The notes under the pieces were generated by a model. That model did no database searches. It was given only the letters and a program-made list of their open reading frames with translations, and was not told the origin of the DNA. The translations under genes and the position numbers were made by a program. 64,000 nucleotides of DNA, taken from assembly GCA_011032825.1 (NCBI GenBank), contig JAADJZ010000007.1, forward strand, positions 992,001 through 1,056,000, in the 5' to 3' direction. This DNA comes from Massariosphaeria phaeospora (taxonomy: Eukaryota > Ascomycota > Dothideomycetes > Pleosporales). Of the stretch, positions 9,713-23,549 are shown piece after piece (position 1 is the first letter of the stretch; the number at the start of each line of letters is the position of its first letter).

Positions 9713-11837
9713 CTACCGTCGAGGTCGGCTCCGGCTTCTGCTTCTCGTGCGACTTCGCTCACGTCTCCTGCGGTCCCTATCATCTGATTCAGCAGGCTGT
9801 CGACCAGGCAAGTAGCGGTCAGAATCTAGATACCGTCTGCTTCCCCGCTCCCTGTTTCTATCTCTGTCCCTATCCCTGGGCCTATCCCTGTTTCTGTCGC
9901 GATCCCGGTCTCGGTCCCTGGGCGCCTCCCAGCGATCATACTCTCTGGACCTGTAGCTTTTCTCTTTGGGCTCTTCAAGCTTGCGAGTACCGCCAGGCAC
10001 ATATCGATCAATGCCTTCCGGACTTCTAGACCGGCTACGGTGTCGCTGTTGGGTATGCGAGCGATTCGCTTTGTCACGAGACCGGGAGCGAGCTGGCGAT
10101 TGGGAAGGAGAGCGGTCTTTATCGCGACGAGGGGAAGGGCTACGCGAATCGTAGCGTGATTTTCGCCGACTGGGGTATGCTTCCTGGGACGGGCTCCGGC
10201 TGTGTCGTGCGCTTTTCCCCTCACGACGCCGCGAACGTCCGCCACCTCGGTCGTCCTTTTCTTGTCGCCTGCTATCGTCGTGAGACGCATACCATCTATC
10301 GTGCTCACGTCTAGATTTGTGGTCGTCTTCGAATCGAGTCGAGCGTCTGTCATAGCGGCTCCCTCGCGAATGGGAGCGACTCCTACTGCGCTTGCGAATG
10401 CTTACGCTACGCGATCTTGAACGTGCACGGGCTTTGTCTTCGCCCTTGGACGGCGGGGGCTGATCCCAGCGGGATCTAGGTTGCGGTGCGCCAGGCTCTT
10501 TCTCAGGCGAAGCGTCTTCCATTGCAACGTCTTCCTTCTTGGTAGCTGTGGCTGACGACGCCGCGGCGGCCGGCGGGGTCGATATTTTTATGTCTATCTT
10601 GGTTGGTGACCGAGATTTAGTATCCAGTTTCCCAAGCCTAGCAGCAAGCGGATCTCGAGGAACAAGGGATTTTGGTGCGAGAGCTTTGCGCATAGGTGGC
10701 TCGAGCGATTCAGATCGTTCTAGAGCAGGTCTCTGTCGTGATTTCTTCATCTGCTCACTCTCTTGTAGCAGCGCTTGCAGTGCCAGATCGTCGTCCACCT
10801 TGATATCCTCCACCTTGATGGGTTTGATAGGTTCAGGAGTCTTTGTCTTACGCCTCCCTCGATCCATGTTGCGATTAGGAGATCTGCTACGGGCTCGGCT
10901 GTCCCTACGACGGTCGCGCAGATGGTTGCGTTGCTCGTCCCAAGCACGTTCTCGCTCTAGGTTCTCATCACGGAGCCTCTTGAGACGGGCCTCCCGTTCA
11001 GCATCTCGAGCCTCCTCCTCCCGCTTGCGTCGCTCCCGCCTCTCTTCTCGCTCTTTTTCCTCTCGTTCCCGCTCTTTGATTCGAGCTTCTTCCTCTTCTT
11101 TTTCACGGTCCTCGCGCTCCTTGCGCTTTCGTTCCTCACGCTCTTGGCGTGCTTTGTCACGGGCTTCATCTTCTTCCCTTTCGCGGCGTTTCCGTTCTTC
11201 TCGCCGGACTTTCTCTTCTCTCTCCTTCTCTCGCTCCTCCTCGAGTTCTTTCTCTCTTAGGGCAACCCGCCCCTGTCGTCGAGCCTCTGCTTCTTGGGCG
11301 TAATCTTGGTCTGTTTTCCGCCCTCGCTCTGCTTCTTCGGCTGCGGCTTTGGCACCAATCTCAGCGACTCTAAATTCGCGCATCTTCTGGATTCCCTGGG
11401 CATCGAACAGCTTGTTCATCAGGGCATTGAGGGTGTCGACGACATTCTTGTAAATGTCGCTGCGTTCTCCAGCGCCCTCAATGAGCGACACAGCTACGCG
11501 CGGGTCTTTCGAGAGTAGAGAGGGGGTCCGGTCGGTTTCGCGATCGACTAGTTCTTCCAGGGAAGCGAGCAGGGCAGCTTTGGCGGGCTGTAGTTGTCTT
11601 GTAAGCAGGAAACATGCGCATGGTGGGCACCATGGCACTCACATCGGCTTCAAACTGCGCAAAGAGGAGCTTGCGCATAGTGTCGTATTCGCCCTTCTTG
11701 CGGAAAGTGTGAAGGAGGTTGTCAATGGCGGACCGCTTGCTCTGCGAGATTGGCAGGTCCGAGAGCTTCAACTTCTTGCGCGCCGGGTTGCTGTGGCTGT
11801 CGCCATCGAGCGAGCGCTTGCACCCCACGTCGGCCAT
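9713..11837 (-). CDS. SHG1: COMPASS (Set1C) subunit Shg1-like protein with RS-rich tail
   Basis: Two exons, 11643-11837 and 9713-11587, joined across a canonical 55-nt intron (GTGAGT...CTACAG), encode 689 residues. The N-terminal part (about 25-125) matches the COMPASS Shg1/BOD1 helical domain: a DNLLHTFRKKGEYDTMRKLL segment, then LLASLEELVDRE, DPRVAVSLIEGAGERSDIY. Shg1 is a subunit of the H3K4 methyltransferase complex. A long Arg/Glu/Lys single-helix or coiled-coil region (about 130-280) follows, then an RS/RD-rich low-complexity tail ending RSRSRSRPRR. Yeast Shg1 is far shorter, so the tail is an elaboration that may bring in splicing or nuclear-speckle contacts (inference). Nuclear. Confidence 0.8.
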
Positions 11838-12439
11838 GACGGGCGGTGTCTGGCGGTACTATCGAAGACTGCCCGAGTGTGCTGGTGTGAAGGTGAAGGT
11901 CCACAGCGACGACGTTGCGACCGGCGAGAGCAGGGGCCGGCGATTGCGCAGACGTAACGCCGATGGTCGTGGTCGTGCAAAACGGAGAGGCAGCGAGTGG
12001 GAGCACCCGCGGGACTGCCAGCTTCCGGTCCGTTGCCCGAATTTCGCACAATCGGAGAATCGCTGAAAGAGAGTTGTGTGGGGTGACGGCTTTTTGTTGG
12101 TGAAGAAGCGCCCAACTCAGATCTGGCGTTGGTGGTGTGGTGAGAGGACCTCGGGAGCCCCTTCCTTGGCGGGCCAGCACGTGACCAGTGGCTTGCAGGC
12201 GCAGGTGTACCGCGGCCGCGGGCCCGAGCAAAGCTTCACGCACCTGGGAAGAGGACCGAATCCCAGTCGGGCGACTAACCCACACCGCCAACCGCCACCA
12301 CACCGCACTCTCCCTCAACCCCCCTCCCACCAGCCCCTCCACCCCCTTCAATCGCGACGCCCATACTGCTCCACTGCAATTGCAGCCTTGCCACGGACCC
12401 GCCCAACCTCAGACACTCATTCTACACACACAATCCATC
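11838..12439. other. Divergent promoter region
   Basis: 602 bp between two divergent starts, SHG1-like on - and a small mitochondrial gene on +. The last 150 bp are C-rich and pyrimidine-rich, like a + strand leader. Overlapping open frames here reflect GC content. Confidence 0.5.
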
Positions 12440-12762
12440 ATGGTGCACAAAGTTCTCTTCTGGAGCGGACTCGGTAAGCCTCTCACCGCCATTTCCCATT
12501 GGAACCAGGTGCTAACACAGGCACGTCTGCAGGCGTCGGCGTTCGACTCTGGCAGCTCGGTATCGAGATGCGGCCATTGTTCAACAAGGAATCGCTCTGG
12601 GTGTATCCCGTCTTCGCGTCCATCGGCGGCAGCTTCGGGTACTGGCTCATGGGCGTCGAGCAGCGGCAATACAAAATGCTGGCCGACCGACGAGACACAC
12701 TCCTCGAGAAGCGCGCCCGGAGGAAGGAGCGCGATGAAGCGGCAGCGGCAGAGGCATCGTAG
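12440..12762 (+). CDS. Small mitochondrial membrane protein, complex I accessory-subunit-like
   Basis: Exons 12440-12473 and 12533-12762, with a 59-nt intron, encode 87 residues starting MVHKVLFWSGLG. There is one likely transmembrane segment (YPVFASIGGSFGYWLMGV, about residues 38-55) followed by a very basic, charged helix (RRDTLLEKRARRKERDE). The pattern matches a conserved family of fungal proteins that I associate with NADH:ubiquinone oxidoreductase accessory subunits. I cannot name the exact subunit with confidence. The gene model is strong because the split codon and the intron signals agree. The functional label is tentative. Confidence 0.6.
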
Positions 12763-13315
12763 CGTAAACGGGGGATACAGCATTGGGCACCAAAATTGAG
12801 CGTTATGAGGTGGGGGCATCTCCGGCTACGAGATCTGGTATCTGCTATTTTCACTTGCAACGCGCCGGTTGACAGGGGACGGTATTACAATGGGGTGGGG
12901 AACGATATAAATTGTACCTCACGGCTGCTTTCGAGCTGGGGACTCAGAGCGCTGTCAAATCCTCAACCGACCGAATCCAACTTACAAACACTGCGTCCCT
13001 GCAACAATAGTTGCGCATTCACTAGAGTGATCTGCATGTGAATCATTTAATTCTCCCGAAGGTCTGTGTCGCTAAATAGGGTAGAGCTCGAGCTCCCCTT
13101 CCGAATCCGGTAATTCTAGGATTGCGCCTTACTATGACTCTTGTTCAGCCCGACTAGCTTGTGAATTCACACTCCCTCACTGTATCGACCATCACCTGTG
13201 CTCTTTTGTTCGATGGCCTGACATAACTTCCTCGGGACCCTGTGCGGTCACCTAAACATTGTGCTACGTCATTGTGGCTCCTCCCTCTTCCTTGCATGTC
13301 ACCCGAGCCTCAACA
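12763..13315. other. Intergenic region
   Basis: Terminator region of the small mitochondrial gene and promoter of the CofD-like gene. No recognised gene. Confidence 0.5.
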
Positions 13316-15011
13316 ATGAACGGTGGTAAAGCCAAAGGCATCGTCGTCTTTTCTGGCGGCAGCGCTGCTAACAATCTGGTCGATGTGTTCAAGACTGTGA
13401 GAGAGCACAAGAGATGCCCTTTGGATTATGTCATTCCAATTAGTGACAATGGCGGAAGCTCCTCAGAATTGATTCGAGTGTTTGGCGGACCAGGTAGACT
13501 CATCCGATCTACCTCAATTCATTTCGCTGACGAGCCTAGGAATTGGCGATGTACGGAGTATGTGCTCTCATTTCGCGTGCTGTCCTCTTTTTTGTAATAA
13601 GTGCTCACATATCGCAAGGCCGTCTCGTTCGCCTGATCCCCGACGATCCCGAACACGACGATAGCGAAAAGGCCGCCCTCAAAGTATTCTTCAATCACCG
13701 ACTTTCCAAGGACAGGATCCAAGCCAAGTTGGAGTGGTTCCAGATTGTTGAAGCCGACCATGCTCTGTGGACCAACATCTCGACGGCGAAGAAGGAGCTG
13801 ATTCGTTCCATTCTTAACTTGATCAACTTCGAGATCTTGAAACGACTCAGACCGTCATCGACTTTTGATTTCTCGGCTGCGAGCATCGGGAACCTGTTTC
13901 TGACTGGGTGAGTTAGTCTGCTATATCATTGGCCGTTGTCAAATTCACTATCCCTAGCCTGATCTCTGCATATTATGATATTTAGATGACTTGATTGGGA
14001 GTCTATTCGTTTTTGCCCCTAGCTGGTTTTTCATAGACTGTCAAAGGTCGGCGTTCTCAAAGCTCACCGAGAAAAACGTCAAGTCAAGTCTTTTTTAGCA
14101 GAACTAATCGTAACAGCGCTCGCCTCTTCACTGGGTCATTCGAGTCCGCCATCTACCTCCTTTCATCCATATGCTCCGTCCCCTCACACACCTCGGTCCT
14201 TCCTGCCATAAACACAAACTTCACTCACCACATCTCCGCCGGGCTCGCCAACGGCGTCACCATCACTGGCCAGAACTCCATTTCCCACCCTTCCGAAGTC
14301 TCCGCAGTGGAGCATCCCCCAGTCTCTCAACACGACGAAGTCGAGCATGCCGACCGCATCGAGGATGCGAATCTACCCGGATCTCTACCAACCCTACGAA
14401 AGCAGTACATCTCCTTCTCCAAAACACATGAGGAAGACCTGCCCGCACGTATCGAGCGGTTGTGGTACATCAACCCGTACGGCCAGGAAATCCGACTGGC
14501 CGCGAACCCGCGTGTCCTAGACGCACTGCAAGAAGCCGAGGCCATCATCTACAGCATCGGCTCCCTCTACACGTCTCTCATCCCGTCCCTCATCCTCAAA
14601 GGCGTCGGCGCCGCCCTCGCTAACCCATCCATCCGCTACAAAATCCTCATCCTCAACTCGACCATCGACCGCGAAACCGGGCCGTTCGCATCGCCCTTCA
14701 CGGCGCTCGACTTCGTCGCCGCCATTGCAAAAGCTGGCGCCGAGTCGCGCGGCCTGCCAGAAGCACCCCGCAGTGAGTTCAAGACGTACGTGACGCACGT
14801 CGTCCATTTACAAGGGCCCGGCACTCCGCGCGTCGACAAGGACGAGCTGAGCGTGTTGGGCATCGTCCCGATCAAAGTGTACGGCAGGAAAGAGGCGCAC
14901 GACGCCTTTGTGCGGTACGACGAGAAGGCGCTGATCCAGGCGCTGGAAGTCACAATGGGCAGGAGAGACCCGTGGGCGGAGAAGATGCGCAGGAATACGT
15001 TTGAGGGGTAG
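13316..15011 (+). CDS. CofD/UPF0052 (YvcK-type) family protein
   Basis: Four exons: 13316-13493, 13540-13557, 13619-13907 and 14117-15011. Introns are 46, 61 and 209 nt. The 459-residue product has the Rossmann-like CofD/UPF0052 signature: FSGGSAAN (12-19), SDNGGSSSE (43-51), GGPGIGDVRSRLVRLIPDD (57-75), TGARLFTGSFESAIYL, the HHISAGLANG block, RLWYINPYGQE, and IIYSIGSLYTSLIPSL. Bacterial relatives bind nucleotide sugars or transfer phospholactate. The fungal protein's reaction is not established. The 18-nt second exon is required to rebuild GIGDVRS, so it is well supported. Confidence 0.85.
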
Positions 15012-15417
15012 ACTGTCTAGCTAGAAAGATGATGCAGGCGGGAGCCTATGGTGTGCCAGAGAAAGGCTCACGGCGTGGTGAGGCAGTGTGGAGTGCGCGG
15101 GCGTCATGATGTGCGTTGCAAATACGGCCTTCCGCACTGGTACGGCCATCCATGGGTCGGTGGGCGTTTTCTCCTGTTGCGACTTAGCTACCTGTGGTTC
15201 ACGCCCCAGCAGCTGCCAGCAATGGGGGTCTCAATAAACCCATCGCGTCACCGTTGCTTGCTGCCTATCTATTCGACGCGGCTATGATACGTTTTCGTCC
15301 GTCGAGGAGGGATCACGTCTCCATGCGTCTGCTTTCATGTCTTGCACACCCGCCTCAACTCACATACCTACCTATGCATCCTCCCTTCTCCTGTAAAGCC
15401 CCCACAATCGATCCTCC
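15012..15417. other. Intergenic region
   Basis: 406 bp between two + strand genes. The downstream half is C/T-rich leader sequence. No gene seen. Confidence 0.5.
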
Positions 15418-16196
15418 ATGCCCATGTCGTCCAACCCACCCCCTCCGACCGTACCCTCCAACCTGTACGTTCCGTACGGATGGCTGCAGATCCCCCGAGT
15501 CTTCCGCGAGGACATGCACAACCCGCTGTGCATGACCGACCTGCGGCAACTCGTGAAACGGCCTGTCGCGCAGTGCATGCCTAGGCGAGGCTTCAGCAAC
15601 GTCCAGTACTGGCTTGTGACGGTGGCGGTGATGAGTCTGGGATGTTTGAGCTTCATGGGGCCGACACGGGTAAGTGGACCAGCAGCATAAAAATGTTTAT
15701 CTCATTACATTACATTGTATTTGGATATCATGATGGTAAATTCGAAGACTGATGGATATTGCAGGCCCGCTCGCCGCCCGAACAAGTGACCAGCGCCACG
15801 CATGCGTTCTTCGTGTTCCTCCTGCTCGCCAGCATCCCGAATGTGGTGTACAAGATCCAGCGCTGCTATTATCTGCAACACAGTGAGCATCCAAACGCCG
15901 CGTGTGTCGCGATGATGCTGTCAAACAACTTCGATATGGTCTTTGTGGGAAGTTGGGTCTGGAAGGCGTACAGCGATGGCTTCAAGTCTCCGGTTTGGCT
16001 GTGGGCTGTCGCGATTGTGATGATCGTTCTATGGACGCTCTTAGTGATGTGGGATTATAAAGGGGCGTGTCGTGTGCATGGGTGGGTGGGATATGTGGTG
16101 CCGACTCCAAGTGCGTATTTGCATGCCGCTCCGCCCCGTCGACGGATGCCCACGCTCGCTCGATATTTCGGACGTCGCGGAGCTGCCGGGCGTTGA
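15418..16196 (+). CDS. Multi-pass membrane protein, function unknown
   Basis: Exons 15418-15669 and 15765-16196 (95-nt intron, GTAAGT...TTGCAG) encode 227 residues. Hydrophobic segments lie at about residues 64-82 (YWLVTVAVMSLGCLSFMG), 95-112 (HAFFVFLLLASIPNVVY) and 158-178 (PVWLWAVAIVMIVLWTLLVMW). A shorter segment lies near 132-148. The N-terminus is Pro-rich and the C-terminus is basic. I do not recognise the family. The last 215 nt of coding sequence overlap the coding end of the convergent gene at 15982-16767, so one of the two C-termini may be mis-modelled. Confidence 0.6.
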
Positions 16197-16767
16197 GCAT
16201 GCCGACCCTCCTCTCGTAGTCGGCGGCGATTTCGTTTACCAGGAGTAATCCGCTCCGCATATACTCCATAGGTGTCCAGGATTTCGGTTCAAGCGCGGAC
16301 AGGGGGCCTTTCCAAACGTATACATGAGCTGCGATTGTCACTTCTTCCCCCTCATTTGTTTCGATTTGCACTTCCATAACGCGCTTGGAATGCTGCTCTA
16401 ATCCAATGTACTCTTCAATCTTGGCGGCTGCGATGGGTTGCAGTCCGAAGATGAGCATTCCATCGACTGCAGCCGGTTTCTGCGTCCGTACAATCGTGGG
16501 GAGGCCGGCGTATTTGATGGACGTTCTGAAATGATGTTGAAGTGTTGCGCGAGTCATATAGGTAGTTGCCTGTTCTATCTGGTTCGCTTCCTTGACGTTG
16601 AGGACCTTGGCCAAGACCCATGGGAGCATCAGGGAGCAGTACACGAATACGGGGGCATCAGGACCGAGTTGGCTGTAGAGGTGCTTCTTCGACAGACGGT
16701 TGTTGAGCGCCAGCGAGTACAGCCGGAGGTCTTCAGGGTTGAGCTTTGGTTCTGCGTTCTTGGCCAT
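15982..16767 (-). CDS. Gamma-glutamylcyclotransferase/AIG2-like protein
   Basis: A 261-residue intronless protein. The segment PVFVYCSLMLPWVLAKVL (about residues 39-56) matches the phosphate-binding loop of AIG2/GGCT-like folds, where YGSL is usual; here Gly is replaced by Cys. It is followed by VDGMLIFGLQPIAAAKIEEYIG and the VYVWKG strand typical of fungal members. Such enzymes release 5-oxoproline from gamma-glutamyl compounds, but the substrate here is unknown. The last 70 residues are polar and His/Thr/Pro-rich and are encoded opposite the C-terminus of the convergent membrane-protein gene. Confidence 0.7.
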   Translation of the reverse strand: MAKNAEPKLNPEDLRLYSLALNNRLSKKHLYSQLGPDAPVFVYCSLMLPWVLAKVLNVKEANQIEQATTYMTRATLQHHFRTSIKYAGLPTIVRTQKPAAVDGMLIFGLQPIAAAKIEEYIGLEQHSKRVMEVQIETNEGEEVTIAAHVYVWKGPLSALEPKSWTPMEYMRSGLLLVNEIAADYERRVGMLNARQLRDVRNIERAWASVDGAERHANTHLESAPHIPPTHAHDTPLYNPTSLRASIERSSQSRQPTAKPET

Positions 16768-17589
16768 ATTGTAGGGTTGAGGTTGGTAGACAGATTAGGT
16801 GAGGTAATTATAGAAGAAGAAGAACAAGGCACTGCCAGAGTGCAATAAAGAAGAAGGAAAAGTGAGGTTGAAAAATAGAGAACCACATCCTACCCAGTGC
16901 CTACTGGCTGTGACTATGCGGATTTCACGATTGGTACGAAGCTCCCATGGTTACGGCACACTCGTTACACTTTACACTTTCCCCAGTAACAGCCTCATCA
17001 CAACGCGCGGGGTGGGAAGTACACTGTGAATACCCCGGCTTCCATCGTGAACAGCATCGATTCACCACTGCGAGCTTGGCGTCGAGTCTCATTGGTGGCG
17101 TAGGTGAGGCAACTGCGCAGGCTGATGTAGCGGGCGCCAGGCAAGCAACAGCGCCGACTGTTCCACCCTGCCGCTGCGCAGAGTGACACCAGGACTGCCT
17201 GGGGAATGACCCGAGCAGTGCGGGCGGGGAGTGGCCGTGGAAAGCAGTCCGGCGTGGCTTGACGCCCTGGTGCCTGTGCCAGTTGGTTTGGTGAGCAGCT
17301 CCAGCACTTTCCAAACGCTTCGACGGTGTTGCGGCGGAAGGCGGGAGGCCCGTGCGCCCAGCGCTAGCGCCATGGCAACCTGGAGCTTTACTGACGAGCA
17401 TCGCGGCCGGCGAACGGCAGCTGCTACTTAAACCACCTTGCCTCTCTCTCCCTCCCTGCTTGCCTCCATCTCCGCCCATCGCACCCCCCACCCCGTCGAC
17501 TCCCTCCCACCGCGCAGCAGGCCTAGCACCCGCTCTTCTGCACACACTCCACCACCACACCCTCGCTCCACCGCCAGCAGCCCGCAAAA
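16768..17589. other. Divergent promoter region upstream of CDC48
   Basis: 822 bp between the cyclotransferase-like gene (-) and CDC48 (+). The final 150 bp are strongly pyrimidine-rich, typical of a highly expressed fungal leader. A long minus-strand open frame here is Gly/Ala/Arg-rich, shows no domain and is not accepted. Confidence 0.5.
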
Positions 17590-20284
<2,695 letters not shown>

Positions 20285-21722
20285 GGTTCGGCTTTTTAGT
20301 TTACGGGTTTATATGGTGGCTCACGGCACGGCACGTCTTTGGCGCTCTTCAGTCATGTTCGTTTCGTGGCAGGGATTTCGATAGAGGGCGACTAATTCCA
20401 TCCCTATGGTGACGCAACGGATATATGCACCTGAACGTGAAGGGCGGGTTATTGGTAATTAGGACAGCCTAGTATGTGCCTCTTGGCGTTTACTAGATCT
20501 CGTTAGCATGAATGAGAATGAAAATGCATGTCTCTTAGATGAGCTGCCTTGGAGCCAAGGTGTGACATGGATGTGCCTAATCATTCTTCATGATGATTTC
20601 TCCTTGAACATTGGCAATAACGCATCTAAAAGTAAGTTCACAACTGAAACCTCGGATGGCTATGTCTCCGCGTTCTACTTGATTTATCCCGTAGCCTGGG
20701 CGGCGCCCTAGGAATGAATGTTCTCTATTTATCTTTCTTCTTGCACGGTTCATTCAGTCAATCCAGTTCAAAAGGTGACCCGGACCTCTTTGATTGCTTC
20801 GAGCGTTCGTGCAACCCTTAGGGTAGCAGAGTATCCAATTTCTACAGTGAATTGCATAGCAGCAGCAGTCTGCACTGTTGCAAGCAGTTTCCAAACTTGA
20901 GATGTATTTTGGAGAATTCCTTTTTTTTTTTTTTTTTTGCTATTATTTTATTTGCGAATCTATACGTACTCTTTTTTTTCAACCGTACCGCCCGGGACGG
21001 GACGGGACAGGGTCAGGGTGGAGTGGAGTGGTAGCCACCTGAGCCGAGCATAACATAGATGTAGGTAGACTAACTAATGCAAAACGAACTGGAACCGCCT
21101 CTCCCCCCCCGCCCACTCTGAGATGGGTTACGATTCCAGTATACTGGGTTCTGTGCATCTCTTTTTCGTTATTTTTAGCTTTGATCTTCTTTTCCGTGTG
21201 AGCCGTGGTTTCAGTGCCAGTGACCTACTGCGTAAGAGCAACGTCGTATCCAAGGGAGCGTAGAGCTCTCGTGGCGGGACACGGGGAGCTTTTGGAAGCA
21301 GAATTCATCCTTCTGCTTTGATGTGCTGGTGTCTAGATTTGCTAAGACGGGTAGGGAAGAATAGACAATGTCGCGTACAGTTTTTTGTGGGTTCAGGAGT
21401 TCCGATGTAAACTGTGGCGTGGTCCTCAAGTCGAAGCTCTGGTTACGCGCTGGCTGGTACGCTTGATGCGGCTGGGTAGACACAGTCCCTATGCAGACGG
21501 ACACAGACGACATGTAGGACGGTTTCCCGTGCACACTTTGACAAGGCGGCCAAAACCCGCACATAAAAGATAAGTGTTGCTCACCGTGGCCGAATAGACA
21601 CAGTGCTTCTCCTTGACAAAGCGGCCGAAAAATCGCACACGGCGGACAAGTGTTGATCTCAGGAGGCACCTTCCTACTACACCGCCATTCATGTACTCTC
21701 GCAACTCTTGCAGTGCTGCAGA
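20285..21722. other. Intergenic region after CDC48
   Basis: 1.4 kb between the CDC48 stop and the SUS1-like stop (convergent). It includes an 18-T run and C-runs. No frame has a recognisable domain. Confidence 0.5.
20921..20938. repeat. Poly-T tract of 18
   Basis: Eighteen consecutive T residues, followed by further T-rich sequence about 35 bp later. Possibly a nucleosome-excluding tract or a replication-slippage site. Confidence 0.9.
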
Positions 21723-22172
21723 TCACCTGCTGTCTCCCGGGACAGTGATTTCGCAGACTTTCTCCAGCTCCATCCTCACCACTTTAACGCCTTCTCTGAT
21801 GGCATTCTCCGGGATGGTGAGGTCGTATGCGTCGGCTTCCTTGTGTCCGTTGACGCGGCCAACTCCATTTGTGACGCCGTTGCTCTTTTCTGGCTCGCCA
21901 TCCAGGCCCAGCTTGTCTTGGAGGATTTTCTCGTGGACTCGGGTCTTGATCTCGGCTACGGTGGTGCACTCGCCGGAGCGCAGGAGGTGCGTTATATAGG
22001 CCTTGAGGTTGGCGGTCCAGCCCGAGGCTTGCATCTCGTGCTCGAGGGTGCCTTCCATGTTGCGGATGCCGTTGCTCGAGAGCAGCGCCGAGTAGATGTT
22101 GTTGCGGAGCGCGGGCGAGAGGTGGTCCTGGGCCTGCGCCGGGGACACGTGGACCGGCTTGGAGGTCGCCAT
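21723..22172 (-). CDS. SUS1: Sus1/ENY2-like protein
   Basis: A 149-residue intronless protein. The core reads LRNNIYSALLSSNG, then LEHEMQASGWTANLKAYITH, then IPENAIREGVKVVRMELEKV. This matches the helical ENY2/Sus1 fold: helices spanning an invariant Gly-Trp and a C-terminal KxEL-type helix. Sus1 works in the SAGA deubiquitinase module and in the TREX-2 mRNA export complex, at the nuclear pore. An insert of Gly/Asn/Glu-rich sequence (about residues 90-115) makes it longer than yeast Sus1. Fungal SUS1 genes are often spliced; this one is not. Assignment is from pattern recognition only. Confidence 0.65.
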   Translation of the reverse strand: MATSKPVHVSPAQAQDHLSPALRNNIYSALLSSNGIRNMEGTLEHEMQASGWTANLKAYITHLLRSGECTTVAEIKTRVHEKILQDKLGLDGEPEKSNGVTNGVGRVNGHKEADAYDLTIPENAIREGVKVVRMELEKVCEITVPGDSR

Positions 22173-23549
22173 TGTGTGTCGTGTGGCCGAACTGGTGATG
22201 AGCTGGCCGGAGTTGGACGGCGGTAATCTCGGGGCTGTTTTTGATTGAGCGTGAGCGCGCTCTGCTGTCGTTGCGGCCGGTGATGAGCGGTGCTAGTTGT
22301 GCCAGTTGTGCTAGCAGTGAAGGGCTGTTTGGGTGGGGGGGTGCTGTCCTCGGTGATTGCTCTCAATGCTGGTGAAGGCGATTTGATTTTCCCAAAATTG
22401 CTCCTTCCGGGTCAATGGGGACAGCGCGGCCGCCAAGCGCCAGAACAGAAGGTGCGAGGCGAGCGGCCAGCAGCAGCGACTGGAGCAGCGTCGAGTCAGC
22501 GATGGGCATTCCACATGCAGGTGGAGCAGTGGATAGTGAGTAGCGACGCCGGCGGAGGTGTAGACAGTGGTGGAGTGTTGCGCGTTGACACTGACAGTGG
22601 TACTCCGTAGTGGCTTGTCAATCTCAATGCAATCGATAGCCGCTGCGGCTAGCCTCTTGTTGTGCCCCTGCCGCAGGACACGGCCCGTGCGCAGGCTGTT
22701 CGCAGCGCGTCTTGCGTCTTGCCGCCGCCGAAGCCTGAAGCGGACGGGAATTGATGGGGGGCGCAGGATGCGAATCAGGATGCGAGCGCTGGAGAGCGCT
22801 GGGTGAGTCGACGGTTGCCGCCTGCTGCTGCTGCTGTGTCGCTCGAGAGACGAGAGGCCAGCCGGACGGGCGACGACTGCAGCCTCATCCATCAACTGCC
22901 CCTCACACCCTCCACGCTCTTTTGTCCCACAAGCTGGCTATCGAGCATCATCCGCTGCCTCCATACTACATAGCCGCCGCCGCTGTCCCTGCTGCAGCTC
23001 GTCCGCCGTCGCCCCGCCGCCGCCACTCAGGCACTACTCGGCGCGGCGTGCCCGTCCTCGCTCGCCCTCGACAAAGCGGCCCCGGGCGACCTGGCTCTCG
23101 TCGGCCACGCCTCGCCCTTTGTGTGTGTGTCCCTGTGTGCTCCTGTGCTCCTGTGCTCCTGTGCTCAGTGCTCAGTGCTGCTCGCCCCGTGTCCCCACGC
23201 TGCCGTGTGCACCGCCCGATCGCTCGCTGTCGGCATCCATCTGACACAGGCCGCCGCGCCCAAGCTGCCTCCGACGCGCCCTCCTCCCACGGCTCCAGGG
23301 CTGCGCGACGAGCCTGCTCAATCTCGCTTCGTCTCAGCCGCGCCCTGGCCTGAAGCTTCACACCGGAGCAGGGACCAGGTCCGACTCCACGACTCGACGC
23401 ATCATCGCCAGCCGGCCAGCCGTGACAACGGCGAACTCCCCCTCCCGAGCCCTGTCTAGACTCTAGACTCTGGGAGCCTTGGCGCAACGGGCTCGCACTC
23501 GACTGCGACCACCCCCCAAGACGCCGCCCGCCGCTCCGCCGCACCCACC
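22173..23549. other. Divergent promoter region, SUS1-like and STE50
   Basis: 1.38 kb between divergent starts. It is very GC-rich, with short tandem TCCTGTGC copies at 23141-23164 and TCAGTGC copies after them. Long frames on both strands are compositional. The length suggests a long, regulated STE50 leader. Confidence 0.5.
23141..23164. repeat. TCCTGTGC octamer, three perfect copies
   Basis: Three perfect tandem octamers preceded by a GT run and followed by TCAGTGC twice. They lie about 390 bp upstream of the STE50 start. Confidence 0.85.

Noticed and set aside
16925..17587. 220-codon minus-strand frame upstream of CDC48
   Set aside because: Gly/Arg/Ala-rich with no recognisable fold and located in the CDC48 promoter and leader.
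23470..23520. tRNA-like A-box (TGGCGCAACGG) in the STE50 leader
   Set aside because: No matching T-arm, B-box or acceptor stem follows; it does not fold as a tRNA by eye.
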